A stretch of DNA of 64,000 bases from positions 695,001-759,000 of the forward strand of contig OZ025650.1 of assembly GCA_964019335.1 (NCBI GenBank). Reading direction: 5' to 3'. Under the pieces are notes generated by a model. That model did not search any database. It was given only the letters and a program-made list of their open reading frames with translations, and was not told the origin of the DNA. Positions within the stretch are counted from its first letter, which is position 1. The number at the start of each line of letters is the position of its first letter. Below, in pieces: positions 50,068-61,822 of this stretch. The translations under genes were made by a program, and so were the position numbers. The stretch comes from Diplonema japonicum. Its lineage: Eukaryota > Euglenozoa > Diplonemea > Diplonemida > Diplonemidae.

Positions 50068-52454
50068 ATGCCAACGGCACGGATCTCCCTGACAGTGAAT
50101 GGCAACATCAACCCCATGAGAATAGTGGAACTAGTGGTGCAGCTGTGCATGGCGGGGCACACGGTGACGTTGTTTGTGTTTGCTATCATCGCGGCGTGGT
50201 TTGCGGTCACAATGGCCAACGCTTGCTTGAATGCCCCTTCGGTGCCTGTTCCATACACACAACTGAGGGAGTTGCCTTGCGAAGAAGACGAACCTGTGAT
50301 ATGGTTCTCGTCAAAGAGGCATGTCGGGAGGCACATCTCCCGATCTGACACGATGTCAGCAACACTGCTGCGGTCAGCAGCTGGGAGTCAAACCTTACAA
50401 AACACTTCTGGCAACGGAGTTCTAGCGAACCTAACCTTTGCAGAAGACCTGTGGACGGGACTGTCTTATGAAAAGAGGCGAGGCCAGCTGTTCCTGACCG
50501 TCGTTGAGCCGTCCAAGTGTGCAGTGAGGAGGTACTTTTCACGGATACAGCCGCTTTTCAGCGAGAAATTTCTGTCGGAAGAACACACTACGATACCTAT
50601 GAATGTGGAAGGGACTACTGACTGGACAATCTTCACGCCAGAACAAGTCCTTGCAGGCCCATGCTCCTGCATCGCCACTTCAGGCGACAAGACCCACATC
50701 GCAGTAGTCTACAGCACAACAGCCAACGAGTCGTCCATCCACACTGTCCGCATGTTCTACCCCAACAATTTGAAGCCCTTTGCGGATGACCTTCTGAATG
50801 AACAGGAGGAACAGCCTGACTTTATTCTCCCTATTGAAGAGTACACAAACACCTCCGCGGAGTTCCGGTTAAGAGGCGATCTCAATGTCAAATCCTTGGA
50901 ATGGACAGACGAGAACCGCTGCTTGACATACAGCAGGTCGGGTGACGTGGTGGACTACCGAAGGGTGTGCGTGGTGCAGGACGACAAGGGAGGGTATTTT
51001 ATGGTTCCAAAGGGAGTCAGCAAGCCGGCTTGGGGGAACTTGATACTGACGCATGTTGTGAACTCCACAGGAAGTGCTTATGAGGTGCCAAATTTGGTCG
51101 TTGCGGTCAGGTACTCACCTGGTGTGATTTTCGTCAATGTAGAATGGGTCAAGGAAGGGGGAGAAGAGACGGTACCAGAAAAGAACAACACCTTATCAAA
51201 ATACTGGGAGACCCCTCTACTCCCACACTGGAACGCAAGCTGCAACGTCGTCCAGCTTGCCGTCGGTGGCGTCCGCCTCCACGATCGATGGCTGAAGGCG
51301 GTGAGCCAAAGGGGCGGGGTCATGGCCCTCCCTTTCATAGACGACACTCTAGTGGTGTTCGACTTTGATAAGATTGTTTCAAACCAATCGAAGAGGTGCG
51401 ACGAAAACGAGAAAGGGGTATGTTAAGACAAAGAAAAAAAAAAAAAAAAAGAGGAACCAATAATCCTAGATCGCTTCTGAAGGCAGCGTTGCCATCATCC
51501 CTGACACCTCTGTTCAAGGATCAATTTATTGGATGGTATATCCTTTTATTCCCCTCTTATTAAAAAAAAAAAAAAAAAAAAAACGTACCTTTCTTTTTTT
51601 TAAAACAGCTGTCCCCTCCAGGACTTCGCAGGAACCTGGATATTCTGTACCAGTACAAGGGTGAGGCTTACCCGCCAAGGTCGCAGAAGGCAGATATCAG
51701 TGGTATGTATGCTAAGGGTGTTGATTGTAATCTTAAAACAGACGACGAGCAATTTATCAGCCTTGTAACAAGTTATGCGGTTCAAGTCTTTTACAAGAGG
51801 TCGAGTAGAGGTTTGCTAGATCTATGGACAGAGCCAGGGGAAGACGTGGAAGAGTGGAAGCTGGGATGGAGGCTCCCGAGAGATGGTAGCCGGGTGGGGT
51901 TGGGGAAGAAGCTCGATATCATAGACGTGCAGATAGTAAAGGAAGGGGAAAGGTGGTTCTTGACAGTACTGTACGAAAAGGGAACGGTGGTGGTCTACCT
52001 GCTTGAGGAAAACAACCATTTAGTAAGAATCTTGGCTGCTGTTGTGAATGTTGTCTTCGCTACCTTAGCGACGTGCTTTGTGCTGTACTTCTTGCCTTCT
52101 CGTTCTTCCTTCAGCTCTATCTTTCTTATCCTCGCACCGATCCTCTTCCTTCTCTTCTTCGACGTTTTCATTCTCGACACATTCCACACCGAATCCCTTC
52201 ACGATCTCTCTGACACCCCTGCCTCTCTTCTCTATCACTTTAATCGGTACCGGTCTTGCCCCGTCCCGTCACACCCTGTCCCCAATTTTAAATCGAGTTT
52301 GAAGTCGTTGCTTTCTCAACAGAAGCATCTGACCTTCAGGGACTACCCTGGCATCTGGTCAGGTCCTTTATCTGCTTTATCCCCCGCGCACTTGACATGC
52401 CTTGGGATACCCTTTCTGGCGGTTGTGGTGCCGGCCACCATGTTGATGTTTTGA
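50068..52454 (+). CDS. Membrane protein with large beta-rich ectodomain, unknown function (3 exons)
   Basis: Exons are 50068-51417, 51470-51535 and 51609-52454, about 753 residues. A signal-anchor-like segment ('MAGHTVTLFVFAIIAAWFAV', about 28-48) precedes about 580 residues with beta-strand character and several Asn-x-Ser/Thr sites. The C-terminal part has two or three hydrophobic segments ('ILAAVVNVVFATLATCFVLY', 'SIFLILAPILFLLFFDVFIL') and a short tail. A lumenal or surface propeller-like domain held in a membrane is likely, somewhat like ER-complex subunits of similar plan, but I cannot name a family. The 22-codon middle exon (51470-51535) is supported by frame continuity. An upstream GTG at 50035 is not needed. 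Confidence 0.72.
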
Positions 52455-52560
52455 CAAAAGGAAAGAAATTCCTTTCTTCGGCTTTCTTAAAAGTTACTTT
52501 TCGGGGGCACTGTATTGATGGTTTTGTTCCCTTCTTTTTCATTCCAAGCAAAGGGTTCCT

Positions 52561-53460
52561 ATGGACAGCGTCGATGAGGACGAGGAGCCCCAGTGGTGGC
52601 GGGCAAAGGACGAGAATTCCTCAGTCATAGAGGTGGAGCAAAGCATCGAAGATGCAACCCGCGTGATCGAAGAGGGAAAGGAAGCCACGCTGGACATGAG
52701 CTACAGGTTGATAGGCGAGAAGGGGCTGCAGTCTTTCTACAAGAAAATCAATCTGAACACAGCGTTGACGAAAGTTGACCTGACCTGCAACATGCTAGGG
52801 GACGATGGTGCGAAGATGTTCTTTGGAGCGATCGCCAAGCTCCCTGCAGTGTCGAGAGTCGACGTTGCGGGGAACATGATCGGGGTTGTGGGCGCAGAGG
52901 CCGTGGCCGCCTGTTTGTCATCCAACAAGTCGCTGACAAAACTTTCTCTTTTCCACAATGAGATTCAGGATGAAGGTGCCACTGCCATTGCCAAAGCCTT
53001 ACAGATGAACACGACCCTCCACTCACTTAACCTCAGAGAGAACAAGATCACCGACATAGGTGCCTCTGAGCTGTGCTCGACCCTTTGCAACCAGAACCAA
53101 ACTCTTTTTGTCTTATGGCTGCGCAACAACACTGTCACCACAAACCCTGAAGACCTTACCCCTTTACTCCCCGACTCCTTGAAGCAAAAACTCCCCCTTC
53201 TTGCCCAAGAACAAGGTCTCTTTTATAACACGGTCAGCGAGTCTGTCCTCCAGCAGATCAAGCAGGCGCTCATCGAGCGGAACGCGGCTCTGCTGCAAGA
53301 AACAGGCGGTGGGAAAAAGCAAAGCTCCCACGCAGCCAAAAAGGGGAAAGGTTCTTCGGACAAGGCTAAAAAGACTTTTTGGACCCCGCCAGCATCACCA
53401 GAACCGCAAGACACTGAGGAAAACGAGAAGCCTGCTGGAAAAGGGAAGAAGAAGAAGTGA
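52561..53460 (+). CDS. Leucine-rich-repeat protein (ribonuclease-inhibitor type)
   Basis: The single exon encodes 299 residues. Residues about 60-200 hold about five LRRs of the 28-residue RI type, for example 'LTKVDLTCNMLGDDGAKMFF', 'LTKLSLFHNEIQDEGATAIA' and 'LHSLNLRENKITDIGASELC'. The N-terminus is acidic, and the C-terminal 80 residues are Lys/Pro-rich ending in a Lys run. Such LRRs form a curved protein-binding surface. A role in the cytoskeleton or flagellum is common for protist members but not shown here. Confidence 0.85.
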   Translation: MDSVDEDEEPQWWRAKDENSSVIEVEQSIEDATRVIEEGKEATLDMSYRLIGEKGLQSFYKKINLNTALTKVDLTCNMLGDDGAKMFFGAIAKLPAVSRVDVAGNMIGVVGAEAVAACLSSNKSLTKLSLFHNEIQDEGATAIAKALQMNTTLHSLNLRENKITDIGASELCSTLCNQNQTLFVLWLRNNTVTTNPEDLTPLLPDSLKQKLPLLAQEQGLFYNTVSESVLQQIKQALIERNAALLQETGGGKKQSSHAAKKGKGSSDKAKKTFWTPPASPEPQDTEENEKPAGKGKKKK

Positions 53461-53476
53461 TTCTTTAGTACTTCCG

Positions 53477-53601
53477 AGCCGGCAATACGCGCAGCAGCTC
53501 TGCACATCTCGGGCCAGGTGTGCAGCCCGTAAAGGGCGCCGGCTTACTTGATGGGAATAGTGAAGTAGGTGAGTGGACGTACAGGGAGCAAACGTTCCCT
53601 G
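53477..53601 (+). ncRNA. Candidate structured RNA (nested stem plus second hairpin)
   Basis: Outer stem AGCCGGC / GCCGGCT (53477-53483 with 53538-53544) encloses an inner stem CTGCACATCT / AGGTGTGCAG (53500-53509 with 53516-53525; 10 bp with one G-T pair, loop CGGGCC). They are separated by an asymmetric internal loop of 16 and 12 nt. A second hairpin CAGGGA / TCCCTG lies at 53582-53587 and 53596-53601. The shape resembles an H/ACA-type guide hairpin with a pocket, but I do not see a clear H, ACA or AGA box. It may also be a 3'-UTR structure of the LRR gene. Confidence 0.4.
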
Positions 53602-53765
53602 CGGAAGTCATTGTAGCCGTTCAAGTGCGTTCTTAAATCATGTTTACAAATAAACTATTTAACCTCACCTTACGGTGCTTTCTTCTTGTCCTTTTTTTCA
53701 ACCTCCTTCTTTTTCACTCCCAAGATCGCAGCAATTCCATAAAGTGACTTTAAAAAAAGGGGGAA

Positions 53766-54707
53766 ATGGTAAACCTATGCACTGTCCCCACCGAGGCCAT
53801 CATCAATGTCTTGACGGCCGGAGCTGTGGTAAAGGTGTCTCAGAAAGGCGGGAAGATGTTGGTCCTTTTGGTGCTTGCTTACGAACTGGTTAGAATTATC
53901 CGATTGAGGATGTTCAAGAAATCGTTAAAGGGGAAGAGGGTGCTGATCACAGGCGGAGGCAGCGGGTTGGGAAGAAAGATGGCACTGATGGCGTCGAAGA
54001 AGGGAGCGGAGGTGATCTTGTGGGACGTGAACGAGGCCGGGCTAACGAAGGTGAAGGGGGAGATAACCACAAAGTGCTCGACACATCTTGTGGATGTAAC
54101 CGACAGGGAGCGGGTGTATGAGGTGGCGAAGCTTGTGGGTGACATTGATGTCTTGGTGAACAATGCAGGGATTGTGACAGGGAAGCCGTTCGGGATGGCG
54201 GAAGACCGTCTTATGGAGAAGACAGTGCAAGTGAATACAATTGCTCACTTCTGGACCTGCAGGGCGTTCCTCCCTTCAATGATCGAGAAGAAGTCGGGAC
54301 ATATTGTGTCCATTGCTTCTCAGGCCGGGTGCTGTGGTGTGACAGGCCTTGCTGACTACTGTGCTTCCAAGTTCGGTGCTGTTGGTTTCGCAGAATCTCT
54401 CCGCATGGAGATGGTCAACAAGGGCACCGGTGTGGATGTCCTTACTATCAACCCTTTCTACATCAACACCGGCATGTTTGAAGGCTGCAAGTCGAAGACT
54501 GTTTTACTCCCCATGCTGGAAGAAGACCATGTTGCCGCGCGTACCATCTCTGCCATCGAGTCTAGGGAACAGGTTGTCAACCTCCCGGCGACCTGTGGGA
54601 TCCTTCCTGTTGCGAGACTCTTCCCTGTCTCCACCTTCAATTCTCTTTTCAAGATCCTTGGCATTTCTTCATCCATGGACGAGTTCCGGGGCCGTGCTGC
54701 ACAGTGA
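53766..54707 (+). CDS. Short-chain dehydrogenase/reductase (SDR16C-like, RDH10/17-beta-HSD11 type)
   Basis: The single exon encodes 313 residues. An N-terminal hydrophobic segment ('MLVLLVLAYELVRIIRL', about 31-47) precedes a classical SDR Rossmann domain. The cofactor motif is 'LITGGGSGLGRKMALMASKK', and Asp in 'VILWDVNE' favours NAD(H). 'DVLVNNAGI' and the catalytic Ser in 'IVSIASQAG', Tyr198 and Lys202 in 'YCASK' are all present. The pattern 'GHIVSIASQAGCCGVTGLAD' is like retinol dehydrogenase 10 and 17-beta-HSD 11/13 of the SDR16C group, which are membrane-bound and act on retinoids, sterols or other lipids. The substrate here is unknown. Confidence 0.9.
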   Translation: MVNLCTVPTEAIINVLTAGAVVKVSQKGGKMLVLLVLAYELVRIIRLRMFKKSLKGKRVLITGGGSGLGRKMALMASKKGAEVILWDVNEAGLTKVKGEITTKCSTHLVDVTDRERVYEVAKLVGDIDVLVNNAGIVTGKPFGMAEDRLMEKTVQVNTIAHFWTCRAFLPSMIEKKSGHIVSIASQAGCCGVTGLADYCASKFGAVGFAESLRMEMVNKGTGVDVLTINPFYINTGMFEGCKSKTVLLPMLEEDHVAARTISAIESREQVVNLPATCGILPVARLFPVSTFNSLFKILGISSSMDEFRGRAAQ

Positions 54708-55179
54708 TCAAAAAATCCTTGTCCCCCGATTTTGATTTTCCCACCCCCTTTTTTTTTTTGATTCTTTTTTTAGGGTTCACCTCCAATACCAGGGGGTAAC
54801 ACTACTGCATCAGTGGTACCGCTGTAACTTGTCTACAAGAGAGCCGAAATGCAAGTTTCTCTCGCAAAACCGCACGAACGCTCGTCTTTTCAGAATCTTG
54901 TAGTTGTTTGGTCTTTTTCCTCAGAGCTCAACTACGAGACGTGAGCTGGTCCCTCCCCCAAGTCCCATATTTTTTTATGTCACTTTACCAGACAAAAAAA
55001 AAAAAAGAAAGAAAACCAGCCACATTATTCGCCCCTTTTTTTTTTGGAATGAATTGTGTCCATTTTCTTTTCTACTCTTCTCCAACGTCTTTCTCGTTTT
55101 CTTTTTAGATGTCATTTCGGTACTTTTTTCGCGCCTCCATACAGAAAGTGAACCAACACAGGCAACCCACACGATATGA
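54708..55179. other. Spacer with short inverted repeats
   Basis: 54781-54865 is free of homopolymers and holds three short hairpins: ACTACTG / CAGTGGT (54801-54807, 54811-54817), CTTG / CAAG (54828-54839) and GAGAG / CTCTC (54839-54843, 54859-54863). The rest is T-rich leader before 55180. It could be a small RNA gene; no known family signature is seen. Confidence 0.4.
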
Positions 55180-58100
55180 ATGCACACCATACCTGCTGAC
55201 CATCTTTCTGGGTGTACAATCGTGAACTGGTGTGGCAAACATTTGATTGGCATTGCAGAGGATGGAAGGGTGTGGAAAACACGTGAGAACAAGGCAAAAT
55301 GGCGGCCAGTCGGAACGGAGCACAGGCTGCAAAAAGGCTGGGCTGCCACCGTCTTCGACGAAAAGCTAATAAACTACGGCCAGGACGGGTTGTACGTCTT
55401 CTCCTTGGAAAGTGGCCACACAGATTGGATAAAAGTGAAAATTATGGGCCACCCTGTCCCACTGCGCGACCATGCTATAACCGCAGGGCCTGACGGTATT
55501 ATCTTCACAGGAGGGCTCAGTCCAGAAGGATTCAACACACGTTCATATTTGCTGCCGTACAACGGTGACCCTTGGCAGGTTCTGAACTTCCCCCCTATTC
55601 AGCTCACTCACCACTGCATGTCTATCCATGGCTTGGTTCTCAACATCTTTGGTGGTTTTACCTCAACAGGCGACGCCTCCCACGAGGTCACCTCGGTGCC
55701 CCTTGACGGGGGGGAGCCTGCCGTCATGACACACGACCCGCCGCCCTTGGGATACGGCTCACTCGTTATGTATAAAAGCAATCTGTACTCGTTGGGCATT
55801 ACGAAGATATACCGTTGGGTTGATTCTGAATCAGAATGGGAAGATCTTGACCCGGCGGCGCCCAGCGTGATGACAGAACCGTCAATGGTGGTAATGAATG
55901 AAACGAGTGGTGCAGCCGTGGTTTCGCGGGACCTCAAGGTGATCACTCGATATGATTTGGAAAAGGGGGTGAGGCTGGGTGGGCTAGTGCCGCAGCCACC
56001 TGCTGCAGAGCAGTCGCGTAGACGACGTGTCCGTACCCAGCCAGGGGTGCTTCCAAGCGTGAAGAAAAAAGTCGTTGAGCAGACCTTAAAAGGTCTTTCA
56101 TCACAGAGCAAAGTGAAGGCTGCCGTTGAAACTGCTTCAAGTGGTGTCCTCGATCTGCGGAACTGCGATCTGCAATGCGGCGACCTCTACATCTTAGCCA
56201 TGTGCGTCAGCTGTTCTAAAATATGCCACATCAGGCTGGGCGGAAACCCCACCCTACCGAGGGTCGCAGCTCAGACATTACTAAACATCCTGCAGACGAA
56301 CAGCAGCATAACTTCCTTGGACTTTGGAACCACTGCAGTTGAGTCGCCTGTCATTTCGAAACTGATCCAGCAACAGCTTTCCTTGAACGCGGTCAAATCG
56401 GATCACAAAACAGCTGCAAGGGTTAACAAAAAGAGGAGACAAGAGATACGAAAGCAGCTGACGAAAGACCGTTCTTTGCGAGAGTGGAAGTGGGCAAGGT
56501 ACTCCGACAGACTGCGTGTTGAAGAAGCGTGGGGGGTTGGGGTTTTTCTGAATGAAGCCGAATGGGGGAGAGACGTTATTGTTCTAGGATGGGGTGAGGT
56601 TTTCGACAGGCTAAAAGTATCGGAGATGTTTGGGTTGTCCGTTGTTGAAGCCACAGTGAAGCTCCGAGAAGATTTGCTTCAGGAAAGGGTCGACTTCATG
56701 ACCCAAGAGGAACCCGCACGGCAATCTATCGAAACTCAGCAAGAACGAAACTGGGACAACCTTGAACGTGGTAGGTACGAGTCTAAACGCGACACCGAAG
56801 CACTTCTAAAGGAACGCGCCCGTCGGGAGCGTGCCCACCGCGATGATGTCTGCATAGCTGAAAAGCAAGACAGGACAAAACTAAAAGATACGGAAATAAC
56901 GACCGTTCTGGAAATGGTGAAGCACTTCAAGATGGTATATGCCAAGCTGGAGCAAGCTTGGAGGAAGTGTTTGCATGACAAAGCAGAAACAGAACGTAAA
57001 AAGCGCGAAGAGAAATTACAGCGAGAACGGGAAGAAGCACGACGGTTGGAGATGCAGGAGCGGTGGGAGGAGCAGAAAAAGAAAGCCCAGGCCGATCTGT
57101 ACAAGAAGGAAAACTCAGTAAGGTTCACAATAGGCAGCGTCGCGCAAGACGAGCGAACAGAGTTAGCGAACTTTGAGGTACGTGAAAGAGCAAAGCATCT
57201 TCAATACGAGCGAGAAGGCAAAGCACGGAGGGAGCTCGCTAAGTTAAACTGGATCCCTCCAATGCTTTCCGTCACAAACGTAGCAGATTGTAAAAGCTAC
57301 GTCGGCTCTGTCTCGCCTACCACGTGCATTTCACAAATCATAGTGGAATGCGAAACCCCTGTCCCATCACATTTAGAACAGGGCCTCCAGTACCCCTGCG
57401 ACACCGAGGACCTCGAACAGTACCTTGCCCGAAAATCCGAAATCTTATCTGGAGTTGCGAGGGTGTACCTCTCCAACACGTACTACCACCCTTCTTGCGT
57501 GGTTTCGTTCATACCTGACATCGAAGACTCTACGAAAGCCATGCAGTTTGGAAATGATCAACCCAACACCATTGTGGTTGGGAAAACCCAAATCGCAGTT
57601 ATACAACAGGAGCTTACTGCAGCAGACATTCAGGGAATCGAAAACCCATTCTGCGATAACGATGAGGGACCGGACTTTATCCACACCGATACTTCGACAA
57701 GGGGTCTGGAAATCTTTTTCGAAGAGGGTACGAAATTGCAAGACTATCAAGGGGTGCTGTCTAGAATCGGGGTGCTGTGTGAACGGCAGACCCCGTTGCA
57801 GGAGAAGCTCCCCCTGTCGATTTCTCTTGAGATCAATTTCTCCGCTCCGCTGCCACGCGAGGATGACGGGGATCGGGAGTGGCCGTCGTCCCTTCGCGGC
57901 AGTGTCATCACGTCGATGCTCGAACAAGACGTGCGCATCTCTGTGTTGTTGTCACCGTTCATCATTCCGACTGCGTGTAAAAAATATTGCTTCGCGGAAG
58001 GATCAATGGCGCTGAAAATCTTTAAAGGAACGGTTGTCAGGATTGCCCCAGAAAGCTTTTCCATTACAATACTACGGGCGGGGGAAATGGACGTGTTGTC

Positions 58101-61100
58101 TTCCAAAGGCGTCGGGAAGAACAACCCGTTGAAAATAATAAAAAAGACGAATTCCGTAATAGAGATTTCGGTGGACAAGCAGGCGACGGCTTCACAGGTC
58201 ACAACGTTCATTGAATCGATTTCCTTTGAAAATTGCTCCGAGGATCCGGAACCACATGACCGCACGGTTCAACTTGTCTTTAAAATGAAAATGGATGCGG
58301 ACCACACTTCGGAAGCTGTCTACAACTCAACCATTTCGGTCATACCAGAAGATGACTTGACACTCGTCGACTTTGGATGCCCTTCCATGCCGTTTAGGAA
58401 GCACTGCGGAACTCTTATAGACACTCTGCCAGATCCAACCCAGCCATCTCTCCGTTTTACCCAACAGTCGTCTGTGACAGATGTCGATACAAACGAGTTC
58501 ACATCGGGGTACCTAGTGGTTAAGACGGGCATGTGGGTCAAGGGTGACGATATACTTATTGAACCCAGCGTTGATAGTCTTATAAAACGAGAAGGATGCA
58601 ACATTCTTCATGATGGCAAGATATTCGGGGTGCTTGAAGGTGTGGAGGACCATCCCGAAGGGCTGACCGTTGTGTTCGAAGCAGGCCACTGCCCGTCGAT
58701 ACCGAAGATTGACGCGTTGTTGAAATGTGTTGTTTTTACAACAACTTCGGGTAAGGAAGGGGTGCGTGTTGTGTGGGCCACTTTAGTGGTGGATCAATGC
58801 GAGCCGGTCACAACAAGCTGCGAGGTCAAGGTTACCGGACCTTTGATACTGATCCAACCGGAACATCAATCCGTTACATACAGAGAACAATCAGGGCATA
58901 TCAAGCTGGGTCCTTTTGAGTTCCTTGCGCCCGACGACGGGTGGGACGGTGGCTTCGTCCATGTGGAAATTTCCCGTGGAGCAACCCCTGACGATGTTTT
59001 ACTAATATCCCAAGGTGAGTTTTCTGTGGTTGAATACAGTGAGGACCAGGCGGGGAGCATCTCACCTCTGATAAAACCAGGTTTAACGGTACCTGCTTCG
59101 GGTGTGAAATTATCGTTGAAAGACAAGTTGAAAGCAAAGATCAAGGAAGGGATCACTGCTAGAAATGCTGCTAAGATACAGATGAAGAAGAACATCTTGG
59201 ACGAGGTAAGGCGGAGGGGTTTGGGAAAGCACGGCGACGTCAAGGAGATCAGAGCAGCGGGCGGGCAACGGATTGGAACCTTCACACAGCTTGACCATGG
59301 CATCCTGGTGCACCTCACAACAAGCCTTGCAATTGCACAGAGCGAGTCAGGGTCTGACATTGGCCGCTGCGAAACCTGTTCAATACGCAAACAGCAAGTC
59401 GCTGCTTTGCTGCGTCAAGTCACCTACACAAACTCTGGTGAGAACCCAAAACCCTGTCGGAAGGTCATCTGCATCACGGTCAACGACGGCCTCCCTCACT
59501 CTTCCTGCGCCCTCATAGAGCTAAACCTCCAGCCAAGGTCCGACACTATCATCGTTAAGAGGAAATCATCGGACCCACTGCTCTTCCGACAAGGGCAGCT
59601 CTCCGGTGTCGACATCCCTCTCTTCCAAGAATGTTTTATCCCCGATCTCCAATTTTTACCCTTCACGAGAGGGTATATGATAGTGGAGCCTGTTTCGGGC
59701 GGGGACTGCTTGGGTGACCAGCTTGGATTCCTGTCGAAGGAGCATCAAGAATTATACTTCAACCGAGACAAGAAAATCCTGGATGCGGCATTAGGTGTCG
59801 GGACGGGAGGCACTGGGCTCAGCGCTAAAAAACTGGGACCAAACTCGCCTGCAATCAGGCGAAAAATAGCCATGAAGTCTAACTCTTTTTATGCTGACGC
59901 AAATAAATTCCTTGGGAACATTCCGGAAAAAAGAAGGCTGATGGCAGAAGACCCTTCGCAGAGACGGTATATACAAAAATTAGAGGCTGGCGGGCTAGCT
60001 TTTGAAGGAGTGAAGTTTGGAACGTTGATCCAGGATGAAATGATGAATTCCAGTGGGATCTCATGTCTGAAAATCGTGTTTGACGAGGAATGCGAACAAA
60101 GCCCCGCAGAGCTTCTCGAGCTGTGCATGTGGTGCGTGGGGTACACCAACACCTCGACAAAGGTGAAGCAAAGCACTATAACGTATCAGCTCAGAATAGT
60201 ATCGGACACCCGTCACTCTGAAGGCCGCTTGAAGATCGCATTGACAAGCCTACCGCCGTATCTATGGGCTCCCGAATACTCAAAATCGCGATCGTATACC
60301 GAAGGAGAGGGCTGGGTTGTAGTCAATCAAAAGATAACTGCATTTTATTCGCACATTCAGGAAGGGGGCCGGTTTGAAGCCATTCTTCGTAAGGGAGTCG
60401 GACAGGACGAGATCAAATGGCAGTTCGCTGACACCGGTTTCATACACAAGAACGAGATTCTATACCACAACAAGGATCTCGTGGGGAACACAACGACGAG
60501 CCCGGAACAAGGGCTGCTCCGCGTGGATATCCCTGCAACCAGCAAGATCTCATCGAAGGTTGTTACTGCATTGCTGAAGTGTCTAGTCTTCCGCAGCACC
60601 GATCAGGTCCTGACCTCCGAGTCACGGCAGCGCTACGTCGACATGAGCTTCATAGACATGGAGGACGACCCTATAAAGGTTACAACAGGGATTTATAAAA
60701 CCCAAGCGGAAGAAGCTATTGTGAGCGTTTGTTTAAACATCAAGAAACAGCCTGTCAGTGTCATACTGTCGACGGGTTGGCACCATATTTGTCCTGACGC
60801 GACGGTGAAGCACCCGAATTCGCACCATTTCAACCCCAGAACTATCAGAGTTTACATGAGAAACATGGTTCCTGGCGATGAGCTTGGTTTCAAAGAAGGT
60901 TTAGGTGTTTCAGTGTGCAAGGAAACGAGCGAGCTGACCGTTGAAAACAGGGTGGTGGGGATGATGACCGGGGACGATGGGCTGGAAATTGTGTTGGGCG
61001 AACCAAGCTACAAAGAAGAAGTTGAACGTATACTGCAGGCAGTTGCATACCAAAACAAGGCGCAAAGAGAGAGGAACACCAAGCGCTGCGTGTCGATCCG

Positions 61101-61569
61101 CATCGACAGTGGAGAGACCAAGGTTGTTCAGATTGATCTCATGCAGGCGCCTATTCTGTTCGCTTCCCAGTCTGTGAAGCTTTCCCCTTCGCAAAACCCA
61201 GCCCCACTGTTCCCGGGGCTTTCTTGTTCGGTGTTCGACGCCCCTTCTGCCACCATCACAATCACTTCCAGCTCTCCGCTCTTTTTTTCTATATCGACAA
61301 AGTACAACCTCCACATCGAAAACTCAGTCGTCGTTTCAAACGGGAAAAATAGAATCGCAACTGTTGAAGCTACCGAACCAGGGTCGATGAAGCTTGTCGT
61401 GACGGGGGCTGCAAAGGTCTGTTTTGAAGCGAAACGGGGGGAGAGGGGAGGGGGTATCAATGCAACAATATCCACAGCTTGCAACCGAAACGTTCGTCTC
61501 GCGTATCTTCAACTCAATCTTTGTGTCCTCTTCGCAAGAGGAGAACGAAGAGAAAACCGTTGAGGTGTC

Positions 61570-61617
<48 letters not shown>

Positions 61618-61684
61618 AAAAAAACAGGTGGTCTTTAACAAGAGCGATCTGACGCAAAAGTTTTCTGTTTCGTTGTTGCCTTAG
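55180..61684 (+). CDS. Large multidomain protein: Kelch-like propeller, coiled coil and beta-sandwich repeats (3 exons)
   Basis: Exons are 55180-61416, 61478-61564 and 61628-61684, 2,126 residues. Residues 1-270 have Kelch-type blades ('DGIIFTGGLSPEGFNTRSYL', 'LNIFGGFTSTGDASHE'). A short LRR-like stretch lies around 315-390 ('VLDLRNCDLQCGDLYILAMC'). About 400-690 is charged coiled coil. From about 780 to the end there are repeated beta-sandwich units with a shared ending such as 'LLRQVTYTNSGENPKPCRKV', 'CVGYTNTSTKVKQSTITYQL' and 'LQAVAYQNKAQRERNTKRCV', resembling cadherin-like or CSPG-type repeats of large adhesive or structural proteins. There is no signal peptide and no membrane segment, so it is probably intracellular, perhaps axonemal or cytoskeletal (inference). 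Splicing the two small 3' introns replaces a basic unspliced tail by 'LATETFVSRIFNSIFVSSSQ' and an end in 'VSLLP'. Confidence 0.8.
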
Positions 61685-61822
61685 GGGTTTTTTCTACTTG
61701 GAATTTGTGTAACTTTCTAGTTACATTGAAGACATGGTGCCTTACTTCTTTTTATTTCATAAGTTGATTACAGTAGCCCTAAGAACAAACAGGATTCGAC
61801 ACACTCTTTTTTTCTACACAAA

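Noticed and set aside
53461-53650. tRNA gene in the spacer after the LRR gene.
   Set aside because: There is no A-box/B-box pair and no cloverleaf; only the nested stem is supported.
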